DNA of 64,000 bases. It comes from Parasphingopyxis marina. GTDB taxonomy: Bacteria > Pseudomonadota > Alphaproteobacteria > Sphingomonadales > Sphingomonadaceae. This document shows, in pieces, positions 7,605 through 16,128 of this stretch. Both the position numbers and the translations under genes were made by a program. Numbering within the stretch: position 1 is the first letter of the stretch; every line of letters starts with the position of its first letter. The notes beneath the pieces were generated by a model. That model did not search any database. It saw nothing but the letters and a program-made list of their open reading frames with translations, and was not told the DNA's origin. Location of the stretch: positions 124,001 to 188,000 of the forward strand of contig NZ_JACJVJ010000002.1 in the NCBI RefSeq assembly GCF_014237875.1, given 5' to 3'.

Positions 7605-9170
7605 CTAACTGTCACCCTGCTCTGCGGGCAATTCCAGGCGCGGGAAGACGCCTTGGGGCTGGGGCAAGGTCAGCCCGGCCGCCAACGGCGTCGCGAGAGC
7701 AGCAAAATCGCGTGCATCCTTGCCCTGGCTGAGCTGGTCGAGAAGCGCATCGGCCAATTCCGGGATGGCCCAGCGCGCAAGGATCGCGAGCTGCCGCACG
7801 GCCTCGGCGCAGCGATAGAGGACCGTGTCGGCGCGCCCGGGATCGATCTTGCGCACCGACCAGGGCTGTTCCTCCGAAATGTAGAGATTGGCTTCCCCGG
7901 CCCCGCGCCAGATCGCTTCGAGTGCGCGGTGGATGGCGAGTTCGTCCATCGCTTCGGCGGCTTCGGCGGGAATGGCTTCAAGGGTTGCGATAAGCTTGGC
8001 ATCGGCCTCGCTGGCCTCACCGGGCGCTGGCACCGTGCCGTCACAATTCTTGGCGATCATCGATAGCGTGCGCTGGGCAAGGTTGCCGAGATCGTTGGCG
8101 AGATCAGCGTTGCAGCGGGTGACGATGGCTTCTGCCGAATAGCTGCCGTCATTGCCGAAGCTTACCTCGCGCAGCAGGAAATAGCGGACGGAATCTACCC
8201 CGAAGGTTTCGGCCAGCGCGATAGGATCGGTGACGTTGCCGACCGATTTCGATTCCTTCTGGCCGCGATTCAGCAGAAAGCCGTGGCCGAAAACGCGATC
8301 CGGCAGCGGCAGACCGGCGCTCATCAGGAAGGCCGGCCAGTAGATGGTGTGGAAGCGGACGATGTCCTTGCCAATGATATGGGTGACGTCAGCGCCCTCG
8401 CCCCAATAGCGCGCATAAAGCCCATCCTCGTCCGGCCAGTCGAGCCCGGTCAGATAGTTGGTCAGCGCATCGACCCAGACATACATGACGTGATCTTCGC
8501 TGCCGGGAACCTTCACGCCCCAGTCGAAGCTGGTGCGCGAGACCGAAAGATCGCGCAGCCCGCCTTCCACGAAATTGGCGATCTCGTTGCGGCGGCTCTC
8601 GGGCTGAATGAAGCCGGGGTTGCGCGCGTACAGATCGAGCAACTTGTCCTGATATTCCGAGAGCTTGAAGAACCAGCTTTCCTCGACCGTCCATTCGACG
8701 GGAGTGCCCTGCGGGGAGAGTTTTTCGCCCCCTTCCCCGTCTTCGAGCTCCTTTTCGTCGTAATAGGCCTCGTCGCGAACCGAGTACCAGCCTTCATAGC
8801 GATCGAGATACAGGTCACCATTGGCTTCCATCCGCCGCCAGATCTCCTGTACGGCGAGATGGTTTGCTTCCTCGGTCGTGCGAATGAAACGATCATAAGA
8901 TACATTAAGAACGTCGCACATTGCCATGAAATACGGTGTCATTTCATTGGCGAAATCGCGCACGTCCATATCGCGTTCGCGCGCGGTTTTCACCATTTTC
9001 AGACCATGCTCGTCGACGCCGGTCTGAAAACGGACGTCGCGGCCCGAAAGCCGGAAAAACCGCGCAATCGCGTCGGTCGCTATCGCCTCATAGGCATGGC
9101 CGATATGCGGCTTACCGTTCGGGTAGCTGATGGCGGTGGTGATGTAGAAAGGCTTGGAATCGGCGGTCAT
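7605..9170 (-). CDS. metG: Methionyl-tRNA synthetase
   Basis: The 521-residue class I synthetase has the HIGH motif at residues 22-25 (PHIGHAYE) and the second signature at KESKSVGN, a variant of KMSKS in which Met is replaced by Glu while both lysines remain. The connective region lacks zinc-binding CxxC knuckles. It charges tRNA-Met. The ATG at 9170 overlaps the holB stop (ATGA), so holB and metG are coupled. The C-terminal part (about residues 380-521) is the alpha-helical anticodon-binding domain; there is no extra tRNA-binding dimer domain, so the length fits the short form. Confidence 0.96.
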   Translation of the reverse strand: MTADSKPFYITTAISYPNGKPHIGHAYEAIATDAIARFFRLSGRDVRFQTGVDEHGLKMVKTARERDMDVRDFANEMTPYFMAMCDVLNVSYDRFIRTTEEANHLAVQEIWRRMEANGDLYLDRYEGWYSVRDEAYYDEKELEDGEGGEKLSPQGTPVEWTVEESWFFKLSEYQDKLLDLYARNPGFIQPESRRNEIANFVEGGLRDLSVSRTSFDWGVKVPGSEDHVMYVWVDALTNYLTGLDWPDEDGLYARYWGEGADVTHIIGKDIVRFHTIYWPAFLMSAGLPLPDRVFGHGFLLNRGQKESKSVGNVTDPIALAETFGVDSVRYFLLREVSFGNDGSYSAEAIVTRCNADLANDLGNLAQRTLSMIAKNCDGTVPAPGEASEADAKLIATLEAIPAEAAEAMDELAIHRALEAIWRGAGEANLYISEEQPWSVRKIDPGRADTVLYRCAEAVRQLAILARWAIPELADALLDQLSQGKDARDFAALATPLAAGLTLPQPQGVFPRLELPAEQGDS

Positions 9171-10144
9171 GGCCGGGGTTCATGCAGCGAAGCGAGCAGC
9201 CCGGCAAGCGCGAAAACCGTGCCCTGCGGATCGAGCGAGAGATGCTGCGCGCCGCCTGCCAGCGAACGCGCCTCTTCCCAGGTAGAAATCGCATGGGCAA
9301 GCGCCCTGCCCCTCAGATTTTTCGAATGGGCGACGATCGCCGCGGGCGCGCGTTCGAGGAAAGCTTCGTAGCGCGGTTGGGCCGCCTTGAGAGACAGCGA
9401 TTTCGCAAGCGTGCTGCGAGCCGCATTTCCGCGATCCCCTTCGCGGATCAGCGCGCTGATCGTGTCATCGAGCGCGGCGATCTCCAGCCCGGCATAGCGC
9501 AGCGCTTGACCCGGCGCTCCGCCGCCGATGCCGACCAGGGCGGTAATTTCCTGCGGATCGAGATCGGGCTCGGCCTGCCGTATGGCTGACGCCATGGCGT
9601 CATCGGAAAGCCTTGAAAACTTGAGCATTCTACAGCGCGAACGGATCGTCGGCAGGATTCGTCCGGGGCTGTGGCAGACGAGCAGGAAGACGCATTTTGC
9701 CGGCGGCTCTTCGAGATTTTTGAGCAGCGCATTGGCAGCCGGACGCTCGAGATCGTCGATCGCGTCGATGACGACGGTGCGCCAGTCCGACATCGACGGT
9801 GTCGTCGAAAAGAGCGACTGGATACGGCGCACCTGATCGACGGTGACATTGCGCGCGAGTTCATCGGGTTTTCTCTCGCGCGGCAGCCGCTGGAGGCGAC
9901 GGAGATCGGGGTGGCTCCCGGCGGCGATCAGCTGGGCCGTGGGGTGGCCGCCGGGGACGGCGAGCCCTTCCCCCAGCGTTTCGGGCGCCGCGGCCTGGGC
10001 AAGCACGCGTTTCGCGGCGAGATCGGCAAACAGCGCCTTGCCGACGCCTTGCGGCCCGGCAAGCAGCCAGGCGTGATGGAGTTTCCCGGAATCGAGCGCG
10101 TCGCGGAACTCTGAAACGGCGCTATCGTGGCCAAAAAGCTTCAC
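9167..10144 (-). CDS. holB: DNA polymerase III subunit delta-prime
   Basis: The 325-residue protein begins MKLFGHDSAVSEFRDAL and has the clamp-loader AAA+ features HHAWLLAGPQGVGKALFADLA (P-loop), NALLKNLEEPPAKCVFLL and a sensor region ILPTIRSRCRMLKF with the SRC motif. It is part of the clamp loader that puts the sliding clamp onto DNA. It starts with GTG overlapping the tmk stop (GTGA) and overlaps metG at its end. The tmk-holB pair is widely conserved, which supports the symbol over DnaX, which is longer. Confidence 0.94.
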   Translation of the reverse strand: MKLFGHDSAVSEFRDALDSGKLHHAWLLAGPQGVGKALFADLAAKRVLAQAAAPETLGEGLAVPGGHPTAQLIAAGSHPDLRRLQRLPRERKPDELARNVTVDQVRRIQSLFSTTPSMSDWRTVVIDAIDDLERPAANALLKNLEEPPAKCVFLLVCHSPGRILPTIRSRCRMLKFSRLSDDAMASAIRQAEPDLDPQEITALVGIGGGAPGQALRYAGLEIAALDDTISALIREGDRGNAARSTLAKSLSLKAAQPRYEAFLERAPAAIVAHSKNLRGRALAHAISTWEEARSLAGGAQHLSLDPQGTVFALAGLLASLHEPRP

Positions 10145-10764
10145 AACAGCCGCTCTCGCACCGCATTGCAGATCGCTTCCGTAACAGCGTCAACGGGTTG
10201 TTCGGCGTCGATGATGGCAAAACGTTCGGGTTCGGCGGCGGCAACCAACTCGAATCCCCCAGCTACGGCCTCATGAAAGGAAAGATCGCGAATGCTGAAC
10301 CGGTCATTCTCGTCACCGTCGCGCGCCAATGCCCGTTCTGCGCCGATTTGCGCGCCCGTGCGGAGCAATAGGGTCAAGTCGGGCCAGCAGCCGTTCAGCG
10401 CGGTCTCGTTGATCCCGCGCACGACGCTTGCGCCCAGCCCGCCCGCGATACCCTGATAGACGATCGAAGAATCGACGAAGCGATCGCAGATGATCCACTG
10501 CCCTTTTTCCAGGGCGGGCCGGATCAGGCTTTCGACATGGTCGGCGCGAGCAGCGGCGAAAAGATGCGCTTCGGCCATCGCGGAGAGCGGAACGTCGTCA
10601 TCGAGCAATAGCGCGCGGATCGCGTCGGCGCCGGCCGTGCCGCCTGGCTCCCGGGTCGCGACGACGGCGATTTCCTGCTCGTGAAGCCATGACGCCAACC
10701 GGCGCGAATGGGTTGATTTTCCAGCCCCTTCGCCGCCTTCGAGCGAGATGAATTTTCCGCTCAC
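10141..10764 (-). CDS. tmk: Thymidylate kinase
   Basis: The 207-residue protein starts MSGKFISLEGGEGAGKST (P-loop), has the DR(F/Y) motif in WIICDRFVDSSIVYQG and the TREPGGT segment that binds dTMP. The enzyme phosphorylates dTMP to dTDP. A GTG start overlaps the dacC stop (GTGA) and the gene overlaps holB at its 3' end. The lid arginines appear in GAERALARDGDENDRF. Size and motifs are standard. Confidence 0.96.
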   Translation of the reverse strand: MSGKFISLEGGEGAGKSTHSRRLASWLHEQEIAVVATREPGGTAGADAIRALLLDDDVPLSAMAEAHLFAAARADHVESLIRPALEKGQWIICDRFVDSSIVYQGIAGGLGASVVRGINETALNGCWPDLTLLLRTGAQIGAERALARDGDENDRFSIRDLSFHEAVAGGFELVAAAEPERFAIIDAEQPVDAVTEAICNAVRERLL

Positions 10765-11936
10765 CCGAGCCCGACCAGCGACAGCAACCCGGCCCAGACT
10801 CGTCCGAAAAACCCGCGCTCGCCGACCGCTTCGCCGGCTACGAGCGGCATTTGCTGCTCCGGCATGTCCGGCGTGCGGATGATGAGATCGGCGATATGCT
10901 GGCCTTCAGTAATCGGCGCGCGGACCGGCCCAGTATAGCGGATGAGGACCTCACGATCTCCCGCGAGGCCTGCGGGCGTCGTGACGGCGAGATCGCGCGG
11001 CGCGACGAGCGGCACTTCGCTGGCATCCCCGCCCTGTACCTGCGCCGTGCCGACTTGCCCGCCTGCGGCGATCAGGCGGCGCGATTGCCAGGCATTGAAA
11101 CCCCATTCGAGGAAACGCACGCTTTCGCTGATCCGCTCGCTGAACGAATCGAGCCCGGCGACGACCATGACGAGCCGCCTGCCCTCCTGTTCGGCGGAAC
11201 CGGTGAAGCCGAAGCCCGCTTCCTGGGTGTGGCCGGTCTTGAGGCCGTCGGCGCCGTCAACACGGCCCATGATCGGATTGCGGTTGGGCTGGGTGATGGG
11301 CTCGTTATTGCCCATGGTTTCGCCCCAGGTGAACTCGCGGCGCGCATAGAATTGCGTGTAGAGTTCAGGATAACGGCGGATCGTCGCGGCGGCGAGCCGA
11401 GCAAGGTCACGTGCCGTCACAAAGGACCGGCCCTCGTCGGGCCAGCCGGTGGCATTGCCGAAATGGCTGTTTTCCAGCCCCAGTTCCTCGGCCTTGCGGT
11501 TCATGAGCGCGGCAAAGGCGGTTTCGGTGCCGGAAATGCACTCGGCCAGCACGACGCTGGCGTCATTTCCCGATACGGTCACGACCCCGTAGAGCAGGTT
11601 TTCGATGCTTACCCGTTCGCCGGGAGAGAGGAACATTGTCGATCCGGCGGCAGGCCCGTGCCATTGCCGCCAGGTTTCCGGCCGCACCGTGCATTCTTCG
11701 TCCAGCGCGTGCTCGCCTTCGTCGATCAGGTCAAACACAACGTGCGCGGTCATCATCTTCGCCATCGAGGCGGGAGGGATTCGCCGGTCCGCATCGCGCG
11801 AGAACAGCACGGCGCCGGAACTCATATCGTAGAGGAAGGCGACCGGCGCTTCGCCGTCATAAACCGGCCTTTCGGCCGAGCCCGTGGCCGCAAGGGCCGT
11901 TGCGGCGAGGGCCAGGAATACGGATACGCGTTTCAT
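10761..11936 (-). CDS. dacC: D-alanyl-D-alanine carboxypeptidase (PBP5/6 type)
   Basis: A 391-residue secreted penicillin-binding protein with signal peptide (VSVFLALAATALAATGSA), SxxK at S57-K60 (ASMAKM), SxN in VVTVSGNDAS and KTG in GLKTGHTQEAG. The C-terminal PBP5-type beta domain follows and the last residues (FGRVWAGLLSLVGLG) form an amphipathic membrane-anchoring helix. It trims the terminal D-Ala from peptidoglycan stem peptides in the periplasm. The gene lies 23 bases after rlpA and overlaps tmk, so cell-wall and replication genes share an operon. Whether it is best called dacA or dacC is a naming matter. Confidence 0.92.
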   Translation of the reverse strand: MKRVSVFLALAATALAATGSAERPVYDGEAPVAFLYDMSSGAVLFSRDADRRIPPASMAKMMTAHVVFDLIDEGEHALDEECTVRPETWRQWHGPAAGSTMFLSPGERVSIENLLYGVVTVSGNDASVVLAECISGTETAFAALMNRKAEELGLENSHFGNATGWPDEGRSFVTARDLARLAAATIRRYPELYTQFYARREFTWGETMGNNEPITQPNRNPIMGRVDGADGLKTGHTQEAGFGFTGSAEQEGRRLVMVVAGLDSFSERISESVRFLEWGFNAWQSRRLIAAGGQVGTAQVQGGDASEVPLVAPRDLAVTTPAGLAGDREVLIRYTGPVRAPITEGQHIADLIIRTPDMPEQQMPLVAGEAVGERGFFGRVWAGLLSLVGLG

Positions 11937-11959
11937 CTGACTTTCCTTCAGGGAGTTTG

Positions 11960-12991
11960 CTAGCGACCGGTGTCGCGGAATATCCGCGCATCGCCGAATC
12001 CGGCGGAATGCGCCCGTGACAGCGCTTCGCGCGCCGCCGTTTCGCTGGGATAGGGACCGATCCGCACACGCCGGATATTGTCGATCGTGGTCACCTGGAT
12101 TTGTCCGAGTGCGCTGGCCCGATTGGCGAGCCGCCGGGCATTGGCCGCATTGGAAAAGGCCCCAAGCTGGACGAAATAGGTTCCGCTTGCGGCCGGCGGC
12201 GGGCTTGCGGCGGGAGGCCGTGGCTGGGTGGGCCGTACAGGCCGCGCTTCGTCTTCGACCTGAAAGGTAACACCGGGATTTGCTGAAGACGGCGGTGCGG
12301 GTGTGGAAATAGGCGCCGCTGCCGGAGCATAGGCCGCATTGGCGGCGGCAGGAACGTCCGGAGAAGGCACGGCTTGCGGAATAGCCCCACCGCCCTGTTC
12401 GAACCGCGCGCGAAGCGCCGTCAAAAGCTGCGGCGAGGTGTCCAGTCGGGGTTCGGCGGGTTGCCCTATCCTCAGGCGCGCCCGGTCGCTCTCGACCGGC
12501 GATATGCGGCGGACGCGCACCGGCGCCGTTCCCTGTTCGACGATTCCGAGCTGGCGCGCCGCGCCGACCGAAAGGTCGATGATCCTGTTGCCCGCGAACG
12601 GCCCACGATCGTTAATCCGGACAAGGATCGTCCGGCCGGTCTGAAGCGCAGTGACCTCGACATAGGAGGGAAGCGGCAAGGTGCGGTGAGCCGCGGAAAT
12701 CCCCGACGGATTGAACCGCTCGCCATTGGCCGTCGGACGGCCCGAAAGCTCGTTTCCATAATAGGAGGCGAGCCCGACCTCGTCATAATGCTGGGGATCG
12801 GCGGGCACATAGGTCCGGTCCTCGATCGTGTAGGGATCGCCGATAATGACGGGCGTGTCGGACACGGCGGCGCCATAAACCTGCCCGGTCGACGCGCTTT
12901 GCGGCGCAGGCGCCAGATTGCCGCCGCCGCACCCGGCCAGTGCGACAAGCGCCGCCAATGCAAGGGTTATCCGTTTATCGAACGATTTCAT
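11960..12991 (-). CDS. rlpA: RlpA-family septal lipoprotein with SPOR domain
   Basis: The 343-residue protein starts at 12991 (MKSFDKRITLALAALVALAGC) and has a lipobox LAGC. Next comes a double-psi beta-barrel domain with the RlpA signature (VGLASYYGNELSGRPTANGE, then RINDRGPFAGNRIIDLS). A Pro/Ala-rich linker leads to a C-terminal SPOR domain (TYFVQLGAFSNAANARRLA) that binds glycan strands without stem peptides at the division site. In Pseudomonas RlpA is a lytic transglycosylase on such naked glycans; enzymatic activity here is inferred. Its first 17 bases overlap the end of the MltB-like gene, and dacC follows. Confidence 0.92.
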   Translation of the reverse strand: MKSFDKRITLALAALVALAGCGGGNLAPAPQSASTGQVYGAAVSDTPVIIGDPYTIEDRTYVPADPQHYDEVGLASYYGNELSGRPTANGERFNPSGISAAHRTLPLPSYVEVTALQTGRTILVRINDRGPFAGNRIIDLSVGAARQLGIVEQGTAPVRVRRISPVESDRARLRIGQPAEPRLDTSPQLLTALRARFEQGGGAIPQAVPSPDVPAAANAAYAPAAAPISTPAPPSSANPGVTFQVEDEARPVRPTQPRPPAASPPPAASGTYFVQLGAFSNAANARRLANRASALGQIQVTTIDNIRRVRIGPYPSETAAREALSRAHSAGFGDARIFRDTGR

Positions 12992-14006
12992 CAGCCAGCA
13001 ATCCCACCGACAGCGCATAGAAATTCGAGCAGTTATAGTCGAGGATCACGCGATAATTGTTGGTGAGAAGATAGGCCGTGCTGCCCGGGCCGTCGGGCTC
13101 CAACAGGGTCGCCATAATGTCGTCGTCGGGCCAGGCGCCCGATTGCGGTCGGATGCCGAGCGCACGCCACTCGGCCATCCTCATCCACCGGCTGTGTCGT
13201 TCCATCACGCGCGGGCAGCGCGCGGCGTCCGTGCGGTTGGCGACAGCGCTACGATCGAGCGAGGACGGCACATTGACGGCGATGCCCCAGGGCTCGCCGG
13301 CTCGCCAGCCGGCATTGTGGAGATAGTTACCGATCGAGGCGAGCGCATCGGGCTCGCTGCGCCAGATTTCTGAACGTCCGTCGCCGTCGCCATCGATTGC
13401 GAGGCGCAGATAAACGCTCGGCAGGAACTGCGGATAGCCGAAGGCCCCGGCCCAGCTTCCGACCAGCTGTTCGCGCGGTACGCCGCGATCGATCATTTTC
13501 ATCGTGGCGATGAATTCGCCTGCGAACAGATCGCGGCGGCGGCCCTCATAGGCCAGCGTCGCCAGCGAACGCGGAAGGTCGAAATCGCCGGTAATCCGGC
13601 CATACCCCGTCTCATGACCGTAAATTGCGATAGCGATCTTGCCGGGAACGCCGGTGCGCCGCTCGATATCGAGGAGCTGGGCGCGCACCCGGTTATAGGT
13701 GCTGCGGCCACCTGCGATCCGCGTCGAATTGACGTGACGTGCCTGATAAGGCGCGAAAGGCGGGATCGGGGAATCGAAGCTGCCGCCGGGCTGACTGCGG
13801 TCGAGCTGGATGACGCGCGGATTGTAGGTCAGCGTCGGGATCACGCGGTCGAGCGTCTGCGGGCTCACGCCTTCGGCGATCGCCTGCGCCCTCAACTGCT
13901 GCATATATTGACGAAAGCCCTCATCCGTCTGGGCACGGGCCGTTCCTGCTGTTCCAAAAACGGCGAAAGCGGTCAATATTCCCAACATCTTGTACATGAT
14001 ACGCAT
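12975..14006 (-). CDS. Lytic murein transglycosylase, MltB family
   Basis: The 343-residue protein has a signal peptide (MYKMLGILTAFAVFGTAGTARAQ) and the MltB/SltB fold with catalytic glutamate in IAIYGHETGYGRITGDFDL, followed by SWAGAFGYPQFLPSVYLRLAIDGDGDG, all family signatures. It cleaves the MurNAc-GlcNAc bond with 1,6-anhydro product formation. The start at 14006 is chosen from the GAAGGGAAG ribosome site just upstream and the position of the signal peptide. No lipobox is present, so it should be periplasmic and soluble. It heads the operon that continues with rlpA and dacC, giving three peptidoglycan-active proteins in a row. Confidence 0.93.
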   Translation of the reverse strand: MRIMYKMLGILTAFAVFGTAGTARAQTDEGFRQYMQQLRAQAIAEGVSPQTLDRVIPTLTYNPRVIQLDRSQPGGSFDSPIPPFAPYQARHVNSTRIAGGRSTYNRVRAQLLDIERRTGVPGKIAIAIYGHETGYGRITGDFDLPRSLATLAYEGRRRDLFAGEFIATMKMIDRGVPREQLVGSWAGAFGYPQFLPSVYLRLAIDGDGDGRSEIWRSEPDALASIGNYLHNAGWRAGEPWGIAVNVPSSLDRSAVANRTDAARCPRVMERHSRWMRMAEWRALGIRPQSGAWPDDDIMATLLEPDGPGSTAYLLTNNYRVILDYNCSNFYALSVGLLADEIVR

Positions 14007-14113
14007 ATGCTTCCCTTCACCGCTCTTCCTGCCATAGCCGCCGGAATAAGGGAAAGGCATTTCATCGCATGTCTTGCACGGGGGGGCGCTGGCAGGATAA
14101 GCGCGCACTCGAA

Positions 14114-14205
<92 letters not shown>

Positions 14206-14210
14206 GTTGC

Positions 14211-14834
14211 CTAGATCTTGTCCGCGTAAATTAGATGGCCTTCGCCAAGGCGGTTCAGCACCGTGCCGATATCGCTTTCGGAAAAGGCGAAACATCCGTC
14301 GCTGCGGCCGAGCTTGCCCTGTTGGGCGACAATATCGGGCCCGACATACCAGGCGGGATGGATGACGATGGCGCGGTCCATCGCGTTGCTGTTTTGGGGA
14401 TCGAGCCCCGCGAGACGTCGCGACTCTCCGTGCGAGCCGACATAGCGGTTCGCCGCCAGATAGGCGCCAGAGGAGGATGCGGCGGATCCGGGCCGGTTCG
14501 AAAATTGTTGGACGAAGCCGCTATGGGCAGGGTCCGATCCTCGACCATGGGCGACGAGCAGCGTCTGGCTGCGGCCGCTAACGGGATCGAGAATGTAAAA
14601 GCGTGGAAGCCGGGAATGGGCCGCATAATCGGCGATGCCGATAACGTCGGTTGCGATGATCTGATCACGATGCCGGCGAAAAGCCTCCATCGCACGGGCA
14701 ACGAGCTCCTCAGGAGGCTCTGCAAGGTTGGAACGGTCTGCGGCGGTCGCCTTGGCGATGCTAGGCATTCCAAGCGCCATAATGCCGCATCCAGCAAGAA
14801 TCTGGCGGCGGGATAGCGTGGGGGTCTTCGTCAC
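14211..14834 (-). CDS. L,D-transpeptidase catalytic-domain family protein (YkuD_2 type) with Tat-like signal
   Basis: The 207-residue product begins MTKTPTLSRRQILAGCGIMALG, a twin-arginine signal peptide. The mature part has HGRGSDPAHSGFVQQFSN, GAYLAANRYVGSHGESRRLAG, MDRAIVIHPAWYV and GRSDGCFAFSESD. The HxxW and S-GCF motifs match the YkuD_2 group, relatives of L,D-transpeptidases with the nucleophilic cysteine in SDGCFA. Such proteins are often annotated as murein L,D-transpeptidase catalytic domain proteins; activity has rarely been shown. It ends five bases from the tRNA-Ser 3' end and is divergent from another L,D-transpeptidase gene at 14946. Confidence 0.85.
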   Translation of the reverse strand: MTKTPTLSRRQILAGCGIMALGMPSIAKATAADRSNLAEPPEELVARAMEAFRRHRDQIIATDVIGIADYAAHSRLPRFYILDPVSGRSQTLLVAHGRGSDPAHSGFVQQFSNRPGSAASSSGAYLAANRYVGSHGESRRLAGLDPQNSNAMDRAIVIHPAWYVGPDIVAQQGKLGRSDGCFAFSESDIGTVLNRLGEGHLIYADKI

Positions 14835-14945
14835 TTCGGATACTCCACGATTGTGGCGATCCTAGCATATATTGCGCAGATTGCCGACGTCTTCCCCAAA
14901 GCCTAACCTAGACCCGCCAAAGGTGCGTTTAAAGGTGTGTATCGG

Positions 14946-15803
14946 ATGAGAAAGTTTCTCCTTCTCCTGATCTTGCTGTTTTCGGCGCCTGCCGTGGCGC
15001 AGGAGGAGGTCGATCCGGTATGCACCTTTGCCGAGACCCAATGGCCCGGCGCCGATCCCGCTGCCGAGCCTGCGCACCCGGCCCATCCCCATTATGCGGC
15101 GCTGCAGCGCGCCTATGCGCAGGAGACCGACCCCGGCCGGCGGGCGACCCTGGCGGCCAATATCCGGCGCTGGGAAGCGATGCCGCACCGGCTTGGCGAT
15201 CGCTATCTGCTCGTGAACGCGGCGGCATTCCGCGCGACCCTGTGGGAGGATGGTAGCCCGGTTTCGCAATGGCGCGTGATCGTCGGCCGGACGCGCACGC
15301 AGACGCCCATCTTTCATACCGAGGCGCGCGGCGTGATCCTGAACCCCTGGTGGGAGATTCCCGCGAGCATCGTCGCGGAAAGCGTCGGTGCGCTCGTCCG
15401 CAACCGCCCCGCCGAAGCGCGTCGCCGCGGTTATGTCGTACAGGGCGGCCGCTATCGGCAGCGCCCCGGCCCCGGCAACGCGCTGGGCCTGATGAAACTC
15501 GACATGCCCAATGCGCACAGCGTGGGTATCCACGATACGCCCAGCCGGCAGCTATTCGATCGCGAGGATCGCGCGCTCAGCCATGGCTGTGTCCGGATCG
15601 ACGACGCGCTGGGTTTCGCGACGACGCTGTTGTCCCGCCAACCCGAATGGACTCGCGAACGCGTCGATGCGGTGATCGCGGTCGGCGAGACGCGCACCGT
15701 GCCCTTCGACGCCCCCCTCCCGGTCTATATCGGCTATTTCACGGCGGAACCGGCGGCCGACGGCACCATCGGCTATTTCCCGGATATTTACGGCCGGGAC
15801 TAA
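14946..15803 (+). CDS. L,D-transpeptidase (YkuD/ErfK family)
   Basis: A 285-residue secreted enzyme with signal peptide (MRKFLLLLILLFSAPAVAQ) and a YkuD domain: YLLVNAAAFRATLWEDG, WRVIVGRTRTQTPIF and the catalytic motif with HSVGIHDTP followed by LSHGCVRIDDA (HGCVR cysteine). It should make or modify 3-3 cross-links or attach proteins to peptidoglycan in the periplasm. The ATG at 14946 is preferred over a GTG nine bases earlier because AAAGG lies at 14931-14935. The domain has a long N-terminal extension (residues 20-75) containing DPVCTFAETQWPG of unknown role. It is divergent from the YkuD_2 gene, with 111 bases between them. Confidence 0.92.
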   Translation: MRKFLLLLILLFSAPAVAQEEVDPVCTFAETQWPGADPAAEPAHPAHPHYAALQRAYAQETDPGRRATLAANIRRWEAMPHRLGDRYLLVNAAAFRATLWEDGSPVSQWRVIVGRTRTQTPIFHTEARGVILNPWWEIPASIVAESVGALVRNRPAEARRRGYVVQGGRYRQRPGPGNALGLMKLDMPNAHSVGIHDTPSRQLFDREDRALSHGCVRIDDALGFATTLLSRQPEWTRERVDAVIAVGETRTVPFDAPLPVYIGYFTAEPAADGTIGYFPDIYGRD

Positions 15804-15814
15804 CGGTGAAGGCG

Positions 15815-16054
15815 TTATGCGCCCGGGTTGTTCTCGATCCGGTCCGCGTTGGCGATCAGGTCTTCACCCAGCTTTCGCGCCAGCGCCGGCGTCATATGCA
15901 GCTGCAGCGCCTCCGGCGTGTTCGGCGGCAGGGTGGAATCGGGCGTGAAATAGGTCATGCGGGTCAACACCCGATCGGGCGACGTCGCCGTCTGATAACC
16001 GTGAATCGCATGGATCACGAGGTTGCCCTCGGCGTCCTGTTCCCAATCGTCCAT
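15815..16054 (-). CDS. Small BssS-like protein
   Basis: The 79-residue product aligns by eye with the enterobacterial biofilm regulator BssS (formerly YceP). Shared features are an N-terminal His-x-x-x-Gly-aromatic step (HAIHGYQTAT), a basic-hydrophobic strand then YFTP (RVLTRMTYFTPD), a leucine-rich strand before MTPALARKL, and a final helix ending in ADRIENN. In E. coli BssS affects biofilm formation and signal uptake, but the mechanism is not clear. The start at 16054 has AGGAG upstream; codons further upstream look non-coding. It is convergent with the L,D-transpeptidase gene and lies 74 bases beyond the stop of the TpsB gene on the same strand. The homology call needs a profile search. 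Confidence 0.6.
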   Translation of the reverse strand: MDDWEQDAEGNLVIHAIHGYQTATSPDRVLTRMTYFTPDSTLPPNTPEALQLHMTPALARKLGEDLIANADRIENNPGA

Positions 16055-16128
16055 GATGCGCTCCTGAGCAGTTTTGCGCGGCATATGGGAGCAGGCGCAG
16101 CGGCACAAGCCGTCCGGGGCGAAGGGGC

